Part shown: positions 53,243-61,196 of the stretch, in pieces | Numbering within the stretch: position 1 is the first letter of the stretch | How the letters are laid out: each line of letters opens with the position of its first letter | Assembly (NCBI RefSeq): GCF_000306785.1 | Contig: NC_017955.1 | Coordinates: forward strand, 2,356,001 to 2,420,000 | Length of the DNA: 64,000 nucleotides | DNA from: Modestobacter italicus | GTDB taxonomy: Bacteria; Actinomycetota; Actinomycetes; Mycobacteriales; Geodermatophilaceae | Direction: 5' to 3' | Notes under the pieces: model-generated | The model's input: only the letters and a program-made list of their open reading frames with translations | What the model was told of the DNA's origin: nothing | Database searches by the model: none | Made by a program: the position numbers and the translations under genes

Positions 53243-53962
53243 TCAGCCGGTCTGGGCGAGCGGCCGGGCGCGCCGGTGGGGGAGGACGTGCGGGAGGCCC
53301 CGGCCGACCATGTCGAAGGTGGCGCCGAGCCGCACGAGCATCGACGGTGCCGGGGCGGGCGCGAGCGGTGCGGCCATGTCCTCGACGTCGACGTAGAAGG
53401 TCTGCACGTGGCCGATGTCGTCGAGGTCCTGCCCGATCTCGTGCACCACCAGCTCGGTGGAGGCGCTGCCACCGTTGCGGAAGAGGTCGTCGGAGACGAG
53501 CAGGTACTCCGGCACCGTGACCGCGTTCTTGAGCAGCCGGTGGACGTAGATGACGTCCACGCCGACCAGCTTCTTGCGGCGCCGGATGGTCTGGGTGGCG
53601 ACGTCCCCGACGTGGGCGACGAACTTCAGCTTCAGCGCGCTGGTCTGCGTGCAGCTCTGGCAGGGGCACAGGTTGAGCTCGACGAGCCGGCGCTGCGTGT
53701 GGAACGCCCGGTGCATGGCGACGGCGGCACCGGTGACGGCGGAGAGCGTCGCCGCGCCGTCCATCCCGGAGGCGTCGCGGGAGAGGAAGGCAGCGTCCCC
53801 CTCGATCTCAATCAGGTCGAAGCCGCGCGCGGCACCGACGATCTTGTCGAGCAGGCGCCGGGTGGCCGCCTCCGCGTGCCCGAGCATGCTGCGGTGGTAC
53901 TGCATGTACTCGGTGTAGCCGCCGATGTCGGCGATCAGCAGCAGCGCCCGCTGGGTGGCCAT
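53243..53962 (-). CDS. DUF2652 protein, class III cyclase-like
   Basis: 239 aa. Residues 6-18 (ALLLIADIGGYTEYM) and EIEGDAAFLS (about 53-62) resemble the metal-binding strands of class III nucleotidyl cyclases, to which DUF2652 is structurally related. The middle has a Cys-rich NLCPCQSCTQT insert, and the C-terminal half has IYVHRLLKNAVTVPEYLLVSDDLF. Whether it makes cAMP/cGMP is not known: one Asp of the metal pair is visible. It is preceded by TACTGT (53974-53969), so it is likely leaderless, and lies 53 bases upstream of a transporter with a cNMP domain. Confidence 0.75.
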   Translation of the reverse strand: MATQRALLLIADIGGYTEYMQYHRSMLGHAEAATRRLLDKIVGAARGFDLIEIEGDAAFLSRDASGMDGAATLSAVTGAAVAMHRAFHTQRRLVELNLCPCQSCTQTSALKLKFVAHVGDVATQTIRRRKKLVGVDVIYVHRLLKNAVTVPEYLLVSDDLFRNGGSASTELVVHEIGQDLDDIGHVQTFYVDVEDMAAPLAPAPAPSMLVRLGATFDMVGRGLPHVLPHRRARPLAQTG

Positions 53963-53968
53963 GGCCGG

Positions 53969-53974
53969 ACAGTA
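53969..53974 (-). promoter_or_regulatory. -10 element TACTGT of the DUF2652 gene
   Basis: TACTGT on the minus strand, six bases before the ATG at 53962, suggests a leaderless transcript. Confidence 0.4.
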
Positions 53975-54096
53975 ACGCGCTGTGCAGGGCCGTGGCGTCG
54001 TCGTCGACGGCGTCGGACCAACTCACCGGACTCCGGCGGCTCCGGGGAGCCGAGCCGACCCGCCGGCGTCCGGAGGCCGGGCAGGCGTTACGGTAT

Positions 54097-54111
54097 TGGT
54101 AATCGTTCCCG
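54097..54111. promoter_or_regulatory. Candidate Zur box upstream of znuA
   Basis: TGGTAATCGTTCCCG has GGTAAT and GTTCCC half-sites around one base, matching the AA-CG-TT core of actinobacterial Zur boxes with four of six symmetric pairs. It is 22 bases before the znuA start. Confidence 0.4.
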
Positions 54112-54133
54112 TTCCAGAGAAGAGAGTGCCTGC

Positions 54134-55045
54134 ATGCGCATCGCCCGGACCGGCGCAGCCGCCCTCGCTGCCTCGTCGCTGCTGCTGCTCGCCGCCTGCG
54201 GATCGGACGCGGACGCCGCAGCGGAGGACGGCGTCTCCGTCGTCACCTCGACCAACGTCTACGGGTCGATCGTCTCCGCGATCGGTGGGGACGACGTGCA
54301 GGTGACCTCGATCATCAGCGACCCGTCGGCCGACCCGCACTCCTACGAGGCCAGCGCGCGCACCCAGCTGGCGGTCTCCGAGGCCGACCTGGTCGTGGAG
54401 AACGGCGGCGGCTACGACGACTTCGTCGACACGCTGGTCTCCTCCGGCGACTCCGACGCCCCGGTCGTGGACTCCGTCGAGCTGTCCGGGCGCGAGGCCG
54501 AGGCCGAGGCGGCGGGCGAAGAGCTCAACGAGCACGTCTGGTACGACCTGGAGACGGTCGGGAAGGTCTCCGCCGAGATCGTGTCGCAGCTCAGCGACAT
54601 CGACCCGGGCAACGCCGCCACCTACGAGGCCAACGGCGCGGACTTCGCCGAGCAGCTGCAGGGTCTGGTCACCCGGGAGCAGGAGGCCCTGCCGTCCACC
54701 CGGGGCGCGGGCGTGGCGATCACCGAGCCGGTGCCCGGCTACCTGCTCGACGCGCTCGGCGCGGAGAACCGGACCCCGGAGGAGTTCTCCGAGGCCATCG
54801 AGGAGGGCGGCGACGTCGCCCCGGCGGTGCTGCGGGAGACCCTCGACCTCTTCGGCTCCGGTCAGGTGCGGGCGCTGGTCTACAACGGGCAGACCACCGG
54901 CGCGGAGACCGAGCAGGTCCTGGCCGCGGCGGAGGCCGCCGGCGTGGCCGTCGTGCCGGTCACCGAGACGCTGCCCGACGGTGCGGACTACGTCTCCTGG
55001 ATGCAGGGGAACATCGACGACGTCGCCGCGGCGCTGTCCGCCTGA
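54134..55045 (+). CDS. Zinc/manganese ABC transporter substrate-binding lipoprotein (ZnuA/AztC-like)
   Basis: 303 aa cluster-9 solute-binding protein. Lipobox LAAC at Cys22. Family ligand His in DPHSYEASARTQL and NEHVWYDLETVGK; LVYNGQTTGAETEQV and ADYVSWMQGN form the second lobe. No His-rich loop. The permease and ATPase genes that normally accompany it are absent from the window; smtB and zur follow instead, which supports zinc as the metal. AGAGAG upstream of the ATG, Zur-like box further up. Confidence 0.88.
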   Translation: MRIARTGAAALAASSLLLLAACGSDADAAAEDGVSVVTSTNVYGSIVSAIGGDDVQVTSIISDPSADPHSYEASARTQLAVSEADLVVENGGGYDDFVDTLVSSGDSDAPVVDSVELSGREAEAEAAGEELNEHVWYDLETVGKVSAEIVSQLSDIDPGNAATYEANGADFAEQLQGLVTREQEALPSTRGAGVAITEPVPGYLLDALGAENRTPEEFSEAIEEGGDVAPAVLRETLDLFGSGQVRALVYNGQTTGAETEQVLAAAEAAGVAVVPVTETLPDGADYVSWMQGNIDDVAAALSA

Positions 55046-55055
55046 TCCGGTGCGG

Positions 55056-55070
55056 CGACAACGGTTCTCA
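55056..55070. promoter_or_regulatory. Candidate Zur box overlapping the smtB -35 region
   Basis: CGACAACGGTTCTCA has GACAAC and GTTCTC half-sites (five of six symmetric pairs) and fits the actinobacterial Zur pattern well. A TATCCT -10 element follows at 55079-55084, so bound Zur would block smtB-zur transcription (autoregulation). Confidence 0.5.
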
Positions 55071-55087
55071 CATGGCCCTATCCTGAT

Positions 55088-55495
55088 GTGGTGACCGCCG
55101 CAGCGACCCCGGAGCAGCGTCCGTCCGCACGGGTCGCCCCGGGGACGGTGCAGGCGGCGAGCTCCCTGCTGGCCGCCCTGGCGGCGCCGATGCGGCTGTC
55201 GATCGTGGCGCTGCTGGTCGAGCACGGCAGCCGGTGCGTCCACCAGCTGGTCGACGCCCTGGAGGCGCCCCAGCCGCTGGTCTCCCAGCACCTCCGCGTG
55301 CTGCGGGGCGCGGGGCTGGTGGTGGGGGAGCGGCGGCACCGCGAGGTGCACTACGCGCTGGTCGACCCGCACGTCGGGCACATCGTCCGCGATGCGCTCG
55401 ACCACGCGGCGCACTCGGTGCAGGGAGCAGGTCCGGTGTCCGTCGACCAGGACGACGCAGGCTGCCCAGTGGACGAGGGGACGACCACGAGATGA
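55088..55495 (+). CDS. smtB: ArsR/SmtB family zinc-responsive repressor
   Basis: 135 aa winged-helix protein. The recognition region CVHQLVDALEAPQPLVSQHLRVLRGAGLVVGERRHREVHYALVDPHVGHIVRDAL is close to mycobacterial SmtB (Rv2358). In Mtb, zinc-free SmtB represses smtB-zur. TATCCT lies seven bases before GTG 55091, so 55091 may be the true leaderless start. Ends by an ATGA overlap with zur. Confidence 0.9.
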   Translation: MVTAAATPEQRPSARVAPGTVQAASSLLAALAAPMRLSIVALLVEHGSRCVHQLVDALEAPQPLVSQHLRVLRGAGLVVGERRHREVHYALVDPHVGHIVRDALDHAAHSVQGAGPVSVDQDDAGCPVDEGTTTR

Positions 55496-55914
55496 TCCGC
55501 AACACCCGCCAGCGCGCTGCCGTCAACGCCGTGTTCGACGGCCTCGACGGCTTCCACAGCGCCCAGGAGGTGCACGCGAAGCTCCGGGCGTCGGGGGACA
55601 CGATCGGGCTGTCGACGGTGTACCGGGCCGTGCAGGCGCTGGTCGACGACGGCGAGCTCGACTCCATCCGCACCGACAACGGCGAGGCGATCTACCGCCG
55701 GTGCAGCACGACCCACCACCACCACCTGGTGTGCCGCGGCTGCGGTCGCACCGAGGAGGTCGAGGGTCCGACGGTCGAGCGGTGGGCCGACCGGGTGGCC
55801 GGCGAGCACGGCTTCGTCGACGTCCGGCACACCCTGGAGATCTTCGGCACCTGCGCCGAGTGCCACCGGTCGGGTCAGGCAGCCGAGGTCACCTCGGCCG
55901 ACGGGCGGCGCTGA
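55492..55914 (+). CDS. zur: Zinc uptake regulator Zur (FurB)
   Basis: 140 aa Fur-family repressor. N-terminal winged helix (NTRQRAAVNAVFDGLDGFHSAQEVHAKL, then GLSTVYRAVQALVDDGELD), the metal-site THHHHLVCRGCGRTEEVE and the second Cys pair in FGTCAECH, which together hold structural zinc. Placed directly after smtB with a four-base overlap as in Mycobacterium, which identifies it as Zur rather than Fur. Represses zinc uptake genes when zinc is replete. Confidence 0.93.
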   Translation: MIRNTRQRAAVNAVFDGLDGFHSAQEVHAKLRASGDTIGLSTVYRAVQALVDDGELDSIRTDNGEAIYRRCSTTHHHHLVCRGCGRTEEVEGPTVERWADRVAGEHGFVDVRHTLEIFGTCAECHRSGQAAEVTSADGRR

Positions 55915-56055
55915 GCCCCACCCGCTGACCTCGGTCGCCGGGAGCGCCCCGTCCTCCCGCGTGCGCCCCCGGCCCACTACATTGCGGCGGTCTCCTCGGG
56001 CGTCGCGGATCGCCCTCCGCACCGTCCGCGCCGGAGCGGACGGTGGTGGGCGCAG

Positions 56056-56265
56056 ATGGGCGCGGACCTCAGCGGGAGCGGCCTCGTCGGCCGGGACGCG
56101 GAGATCGACGCGCTCGACCAGCTGCTGCACGGCGTCCGGCGTCGCGGTGCCGCCGTCCTGGTCCGTGGTGAGGCCGGGATCGGCAAGTCCGCCCTCCTCC
56201 GGCACGTGTCCGACGCGGCGGCCGGGCTGGGACTGCGGGTGCTGCGGACGACCGGCGCCGAGTCG
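56056..56265 (+). pseudogene. Truncated LAL (LuxR/AAA) regulator, N-terminal fragment
   Basis: About 70 codons: LVGRDAEIDALDQLLHGVRRRG then the P-loop VRGEAGIGKSALLRHV and LRTTGAES. This matches the first 70 residues of LAL regulators (compare the intact one at 20561-23326) and then stops matching exactly at 56265, beside the last codon of the convergent SnoaL-like gene. The rest of the ATPase and the HTH are gone, so it cannot work as a regulator. Confidence 0.65.
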
Positions 56266-56616
56266 TCACGTCTCGACGTCCATGCGGCCCACGAGGTCCC
56301 CGTCGAACGCGTAGACGTGGCGGACGTCGGTCCTGTCGAGGAGGGCGCCGCTCGGATCCCGGACCACCTGGTGCACCGTCACCTCGAGGCTCCCGTCCTC
56401 GCGCTCGGAGAAGGCGGTCGGTCGGACGGTGGGCCGGATCTCGGCCCACTGGCGCTCCCAGTTCCGGCGGACGGCCTCGTGGCCGACGACCCGGCCGCCC
56501 TGCCACCCGTTGGGCCAGTCGACGTCCGGCGACATCGCCGCGACCACCGTGTCGATGTCGCGTGCGTTGAACGCCGCGTAGAGCGAGCGCAGCAGCTCCT
56601 GGCGGTCTGCGGTCAT
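56266..56616 (-). CDS. SnoaL-like (NTF2-fold) protein
   Basis: 116 aa. LLRSLYAAFNARDIDTVVAAMSPDVDWPNGWQGGRVVGHEAVRRNWERQW is a classic SnoaL-like/ketosteroid-isomerase fold entry, and the C-terminal DVRHVYAFDGDLVGRMDV strand completes it. Family members are small isomerases, cyclases or orphan stress proteins. GGGAGG is nine bases before the ATG. It abuts the truncated regulator tail to tail. Confidence 0.85.
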   Translation of the reverse strand: MTADRQELLRSLYAAFNARDIDTVVAAMSPDVDWPNGWQGGRVVGHEAVRRNWERQWAEIRPTVRPTAFSEREDGSLEVTVHQVVRDPSGALLDRTDVRHVYAFDGDLVGRMDVET

Positions 56617-56779
56617 GGCGGCGTGCCTCCCGGGACGACGTCGTGGGCGGACAGTGTGCCGTCCAGGGACGTCGGTCAGCGGGCTGCGGGCCACCGTGAC
56701 CGCCGGTCCCGGCCGTCACAAGCGCGACCGGACGGGTGCCCGGTCGTCCTCCCGCCCGGTGAACGAGCGGCTCGCCGGG

Positions 56780-57973
56780 TCAGGACCGGCCAGCGCCCGC
56801 GGGCTCCTGATCTGCCTTCTCCTGCGCGTACCGGTCGGTCGCGGCCTGGATGGCGGCGCCGTTCTTGGCGTCGAGCTCGCTGTGCTTGCTGCGCGCCCAC
56901 GCCTCGGACGCGAGCAGCCGCTTCTGCGAGGGCTGGAAGGCCGGCACGACGTGGCGGGCGAACAGCTCGAAGCTGCGCTGGGTGGCCTGCCAGTTGGCCC
57001 AGTCGTGCTGGAGCAGGATGAAGCAGCCGAACCCGCCGTTGGACTGGTCGACCAGCCGCTGGAGCTGGCGGATCGCGTCGTCGGGGGTGCCGACCACGCC
57101 CCATCCGGTCTGGTCGATCCAGGCGAGGCGTTCCTCGAAGGTGTCGCCAGGGATGCGGACCGGCGGCAGGGCGAGGGTCTTCTGGGTGTACTCGACGAAG
57201 GCGTCGAACCCGTACCGGATGTCCTCGACGGCCTGCTCCCGGGTCTCGGCGATGTGCATCGGGCCCATCAGCCGCCAGCGGGACCTGTCGGCGGGACGTC
57301 CGGACGCGGCTCCCTCCGCCTCCCACACGTCCCAGTGCAGGGCCAGCGCGTCGAAGCCCATCTCCGTGGTCGCACCCACCGACAGCATCCCGAGCCCGTA
57401 CTTCCCGGCCAGCCGCGGCCCGGTGGGTGAGGCGGTGGCGGCGACGGCGACCTCGAAGCAGGGGTCCTGGTAGGGGGCCAGCTGGCAGCGGGCCTCGACC
57501 AGCTCGTACCGGTCGGTCGTCACCGACACCGGGTCGTCGCTGGTGAGCAGGCGCAGGAGCACGTCGAGGTCCTCCGCCAGCGCCGGTCGCAGCTGGTCGG
57601 GCTCGAGCCCGATCATCGCGGCGTCGGTGGGCAGCGACCCCGGGCCGACGCCGAGCATGAGGCGGCCGCGGATGAGGTGGTCGACGAGGATCGCGCGATC
57701 GGCGATCCAGAGGGGGTTGTGGTACGGGATGGACACCACACCCGTGCCCAGCTTGATGTGCTGGGTGAGCGCTCCGACGTGGGCGATGAAGGTCAGCGGA
57801 TCGGCGATGATCTCGGTCGCGGCCGAGTGGTGCTCACCGACCCAGACCTCGTCGTAGCCGAGCCGGTCGAGCAGCTGGATGGTCTCCACGTCGCGCTGCA
57901 GCGAGGTCGTGGGGTTCTGGGTGGGCGGGCTGTTGAACGGGGGCATGAACAGCCCGAAGCGCATCTTGGCCAC
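56780..57973 (-). CDS. LLM class flavin-dependent oxidoreductase
   Basis: 397 aa bacterial luciferase-like monooxygenase. MRFGLFMPPFNSPPTQNPTTSLQRDVETIQLLDRLGYDEVWVGEHHS and the later LGVGPGSLPTD region are typical of the limonene-monooxygenase-like subgroup. Uses reduced FMN(H2) and oxygen. GTG at 57973 with AGGAGGAG seven bases upstream. A CRP-type site lies about 80 bases upstream. Confidence 0.9.
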   Translation of the reverse strand: MAKMRFGLFMPPFNSPPTQNPTTSLQRDVETIQLLDRLGYDEVWVGEHHSAATEIIADPLTFIAHVGALTQHIKLGTGVVSIPYHNPLWIADRAILVDHLIRGRLMLGVGPGSLPTDAAMIGLEPDQLRPALAEDLDVLLRLLTSDDPVSVTTDRYELVEARCQLAPYQDPCFEVAVAATASPTGPRLAGKYGLGMLSVGATTEMGFDALALHWDVWEAEGAASGRPADRSRWRLMGPMHIAETREQAVEDIRYGFDAFVEYTQKTLALPPVRIPGDTFEERLAWIDQTGWGVVGTPDDAIRQLQRLVDQSNGGFGCFILLQHDWANWQATQRSFELFARHVVPAFQPSQKRLLASEAWARSKHSELDAKNGAAIQAATDRYAQEKADQEPAGAGRS

Positions 57974-58053
57974 GCGAGACTCCTCCTGGCGCATCGGTGA
58001 GCCGGACCGCCGCAGCCGGCGCGGTGGTCCGGCGTCCTGGTGTCGGTGCAGAG

Positions 58054-58069
58054 TATGACCTGGATCACA
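58054..58069. promoter_or_regulatory. CRP-type site upstream of the LLM oxidoreductase
   Basis: TATGACCTGGATCACA matches TGTGA-N6-TCACA at nine of ten positions. Position about 81 bases before the start codon fits an activator site. The remaining 57974-58263 gap shows nothing else. Confidence 0.45.
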
Positions 58070-58263
58070 GTGGGGTGCCGACTGCGCGGCGACTGCCTGC
58101 CGCGGCAGCGCTGGACCCGGGGGACGGCGGCACGGAGAGGTCACCCCGGGGAGATGAGGAGGCGGCCGGTTCGCCGCGGGTGAATGGGTGTCCACGGCCT
58201 CGGCGCGGGCCGCCGGCCGAGTCACTGCGCGGGTGCCGAGCCCCGCGCGCGGAAGGGGTCGGG

Positions 58264-58638
58264 ATGCTCAGGCGGATGAGGGACATGCCCGCGGGCACGG
58301 TCGGGTTCGAGGCGATCGGGAAGGTCGAGGACGACGACTTCGAGCACGCCGTCGAACCTGTGCTGCGCGGCGAGATCGCCGCGGGCCGCAAGATCCGGCT
58401 GCTGTACCTGCTCGGCGCCGAGATGGGGGAGTACGAGGGGGACACGCTGACCGAGGAGATGCAGTTCGCCGTCCGCCATCCCTCCGCCTACGAGCGGGTC
58501 GCGGTGGTCAGCGACGAGGACTGGCTCCGTCCCGCGCTGCGCGTGCTGTCCGTGCTCGTGCCCGGGCAGCTCCGGGGTTACCCGGTCGCCCAGTTGCCCC
58601 GCGCCAAGGAGTGGCTGGCCGCAGCCGACGGCGGCTAG
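58264..58638 (+). CDS. SpoIIAA-like (STAS/Sec14-fold) protein
   Basis: 124 aa. GTVGFEAIGKVEDDDFEHAVEPVLRGEIAAGRKIRLLYLLG then ERVAVVSDEDWLRPALRVLSVLVPGQLRGYPVAQLPRAKEWL is the pattern of the SpoIIAA-like domain family, small standalone proteins of unclear role and sometimes tied to stress. GGAAGGGG precedes the ATG. Confidence 0.85.
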   Translation: MLRRMRDMPAGTVGFEAIGKVEDDDFEHAVEPVLRGEIAAGRKIRLLYLLGAEMGEYEGDTLTEEMQFAVRHPSAYERVAVVSDEDWLRPALRVLSVLVPGQLRGYPVAQLPRAKEWLAAADGG

Positions 58639-58707
58639 GCGTAGCCGGCGGAGCTGGACCCGGCCCGTCCTCCCGTCCTCGGTCGCCGAGCGGGCGACGC
58701 CGGCCGG

Positions 58708-60306
58708 TCAGCCGAGCGTCGTCCCCTCGCGCGGGGCGGCCGGGGTGATGTCCGGCAGGCGGCTCATCCGGAAGGAGTTGAGCACCCCGATCAGGCCGGC
58801 GAGGACGGGCACGAGCAACGCGACCCGGAGTGAGACGTCCCGCGCCTCGCTGTTGATGCGGAGGACCTCCGCTCGGACGTCGTCCGGTTGGCCGTCGAGC
58901 GCCGCGTCCAGCCGGGTGTCGCTCATCACCTGGGCGTCGGTCTCCAGGACCTCGGCGATCTGCTCCTGCTGGCCGGGGGAGAGCACGGTGCTCGCCTCGG
59001 TCCTCGAGGTGAAGCCCAGGGAGAGCGCGGCCAGCATGATGCCGCCCGCGACCGCCAGCCCGAACGACAACCCGAACGACCCGGCGGCCGAGTTGACCCC
59101 GGCGGCCTCGCTGACCCGCTCCTCCTGGATGGGTGCCAGCGTGTAGTTGTTCAGCTGGGACACCAGCAGGCCCAGCCCGGACCCCGCCAGCACCAGCGGG
59201 CCGATGAGCCACCAGCCGAAGTCCGCCCGGGGGACGATCGGGATGACCAGCAGGAGTCCGACCGTGGTGAGGGTGAACCCGGCACCGACGACGGTGCTGG
59301 CGCGCCGCTTGCCCACCATCCGGCCCGCGAGCACCGCCACCGCGAACATGCTCAACGACAGCGGGGCGAGGGACAGCCCCGCCTGCATCGCGTTGTACTC
59401 GAGGGTCATCTGCAAGAAGATCGGGAGCACGATCATCGCGCCGCCCAGGGTGACCTGCTGGAGCATCTGCTGGACGAACCCGAGCCGGAAGTGCGGGAAG
59501 CCGAACAGGTCCGGGTCGATCAGCGTCGGCTTCCCCTGGCGCTTGCGGTGCACCAGCCAGTACGCCAGTCCGGCGAGCCCGACGACGCCGACCACGATGA
59601 GCGCCCCGACCGCCTCGCCGCCCTCCTGCCAGACCAGGATCCCCAGGACGACGCCGCCCATGCCGACGACGGACAGCGCCGCGCCGACGAGGTCGATCTG
59701 ACGGGGACCCGTGTAGGCGACGTCGCGCACCAGGCCGATGTTGGCGAGCACCACCGCGATGATGACGACCTCGAGCAGGAACCCGACCCGCCACGACAGG
59801 TACGTCGTGACGAACCCTCCGAGCAGTGGCCCGACGGCGGCGGCGATCGCGGCAGCCGCCCCGACCAGGGCATACGCCTTCTTCCGGGCGGCGCCGTCGA
59901 AGTTGCCGTGGATCAGGGACTGCATGGCCGGCAGCAGCAACGACGCGCCCAGCCCGCCCACGACCGCCCAGAAGACGATGATCGCCGTCAGACCCTGGGC
60001 GACGGTCATCGCCGCCGCCCCGACCGCGTAGGCCAGCAGTCCCAGCACGTAGGCCCGCTTGCGGCCGATGAGGTCGGCGACCTTGCTGTTGATCAGGATG
60101 AAGGCGGCGGAGACGAGCGCCTCGAGCGCGATCGCGGACTGGACGCCGCTGACCGTGGTGTCGAGATCGTCGACCACGGCGGAGATCGAGACGTTCATCA
60201 GCGACGTGTCGACGACGAGGACGAACATCGCTGCTGCCAGCAGCAGGGCCAGCCGCGAACTGGGCGGTGCCCGTTCAGCAACGGGGTCGTTCGCCTCGTC
60301 GGTCAC
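58708..60306 (-). CDS. MFS exporter, DHA2 (QacA/SmvA-like)
   Basis: 532 aa, 14 TM segments. Early Asp in FVLVVDTSLMNVSIS, motif A INSKVADLIGRKRAYVLG and motif C AAAIAAAVGPLLGGFV. The external loop between TM13 and TM14 is long and acidic (LSPGQQEQIAEVLETDAQVMSDTRLDAALDG), as in QacA/SmvA relatives. GGGAGG lies five bases before the GTG. No regulator is adjacent. Confidence 0.92.
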   Translation of the reverse strand: MTDEANDPVAERAPPSSRLALLLAAAMFVLVVDTSLMNVSISAVVDDLDTTVSGVQSAIALEALVSAAFILINSKVADLIGRKRAYVLGLLAYAVGAAAMTVAQGLTAIIVFWAVVGGLGASLLLPAMQSLIHGNFDGAARKKAYALVGAAAAIAAAVGPLLGGFVTTYLSWRVGFLLEVVIIAVVLANIGLVRDVAYTGPRQIDLVGAALSVVGMGGVVLGILVWQEGGEAVGALIVVGVVGLAGLAYWLVHRKRQGKPTLIDPDLFGFPHFRLGFVQQMLQQVTLGGAMIVLPIFLQMTLEYNAMQAGLSLAPLSLSMFAVAVLAGRMVGKRRASTVVGAGFTLTTVGLLLVIPIVPRADFGWWLIGPLVLAGSGLGLLVSQLNNYTLAPIQEERVSEAAGVNSAAGSFGLSFGLAVAGGIMLAALSLGFTSRTEASTVLSPGQQEQIAEVLETDAQVMSDTRLDAALDGQPDDVRAEVLRINSEARDVSLRVALLVPVLAGLIGVLNSFRMSRLPDITPAAPREGTTLG

Positions 60307-60674
60307 CGGACCTCCCGCAGCGGCGTCGGAGCAGGTGCTCGTGCTGCTCCCCGCACCCTCGTCGGTGCGGCACCGCCGTGCCTCACCCCGCGCGGATGGG
60401 CAGCGGGCCCGTCGCCGCGCCGTTCCGGACGGCCGGCGCCGAGCTGAGCGGGCGGCGCCCCGCTCCCGTCGCTCGTCGACCGGGGCCCGTGCGACGTGCA
60501 GCCGACCGGCGGCACAGCCGGCTCCCCACCGGACCGCCGGGCAGCGGGACTCCGCATCCCACCCGGTCCTCGTCCTCTGCGGGTGACGCCGCGCGCGGAG
60601 GTCCGGTGCAGCCTGACGGTCACGAACAGGCGCGTCGGGGCGTCGTTCTCCGACACGACCGAGAGAGGCGGGCC
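60307..60674. other. Gene-free interval
   Basis: 368 bases between the MFS exporter start and a tiny ORF. Open frames here have no ribosome site or recognisable sequence. It should hold the exporter promoter; nothing else is seen. Confidence 0.5.
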
Positions 60675-60767
60675 ATGAACGGCTGGCTGATGTGGGGCCT
60701 GGTCCTCCCGTTGCTGCTGGTGGTCGCCGGGATCATCACCATCCGACGCCGCAACGACCGGCGGTGA
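60675..60767 (+). CDS. Tiny single-TM membrane peptide
   Basis: 30 aa: one hydrophobic helix (WLMWGLVLPLLLVVAGIITI) and a basic tail RRRNDRR. GAGGCGGG is five bases before the ATG. Such short hydrophobic peptides are common and hard to verify; the positive-inside topology is in favour of a real gene. Confidence 0.5.
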   Translation: MNGWLMWGLVLPLLLVVAGIITIRRRNDRR

Positions 60768-60788
60768 ACCCGGCCCTGCGCCGGTCGG

Positions 60789-60932
60789 TCAGCGCGTGGC
60801 CCGCCGGGGGTGCATCAGCCGGTCCATCTCCGTGGCGGCTCGCTGCTCGTCCTTGCGTTCGCTGCGCTTGGCCTTGACGGCCTTGCCCGACTTCTTCGGG
60901 GAGTGGTTGTCGTGGGGCGACTTGTCGGACAT
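60789..60932 (-). CDS. Small basic conserved-type protein
   Basis: 47 aa, very basic: MSDKSPHDNHSPKKSGK then AVKAKRSERKDEQR. This SPKKxGKxxK pattern occurs in a group of short actinobacterial proteins of unknown function. GAGGGAG is seven bases before the ATG. Convergent with the tiny membrane peptide, 21 bases apart. Confidence 0.65.
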   Translation of the reverse strand: MSDKSPHDNHSPKKSGKAVKAKRSERKDEQRAATEMDRLMHPRRATR

Positions 60933-61196
60933 CGGAGCGCTCCCTCGTCGAAAGGCCAGATCTCCTCACTACACCCCCGTGCCAGGCCGCACCAGGGGGT
61001 CGGCCACGGCCGCTCGACCCGGGACTCCGAACGCGGACCGCGGGTCCGAGCCCTTCGCATCCGGCGCCGTCTCGGTTGCAGGCCGGGCGGTCCCGCAGGA
61101 TGCTTCCGCTACCCGATGCCGGAGCAGGCGGCGTCCGGAACGACACCGGCTCCGGTCCTGGAGAGGCGTGCGCGCCCCTCTGCCGAGGAGGACCCG

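Noticed and set aside
60303-60656. A 117-codon minus-strand frame in the 60.3-60.7 kb gap
   Set aside because: No ribosome site, Arg/Pro/Gly-rich and without recognisable sequence; likely a composition artefact.
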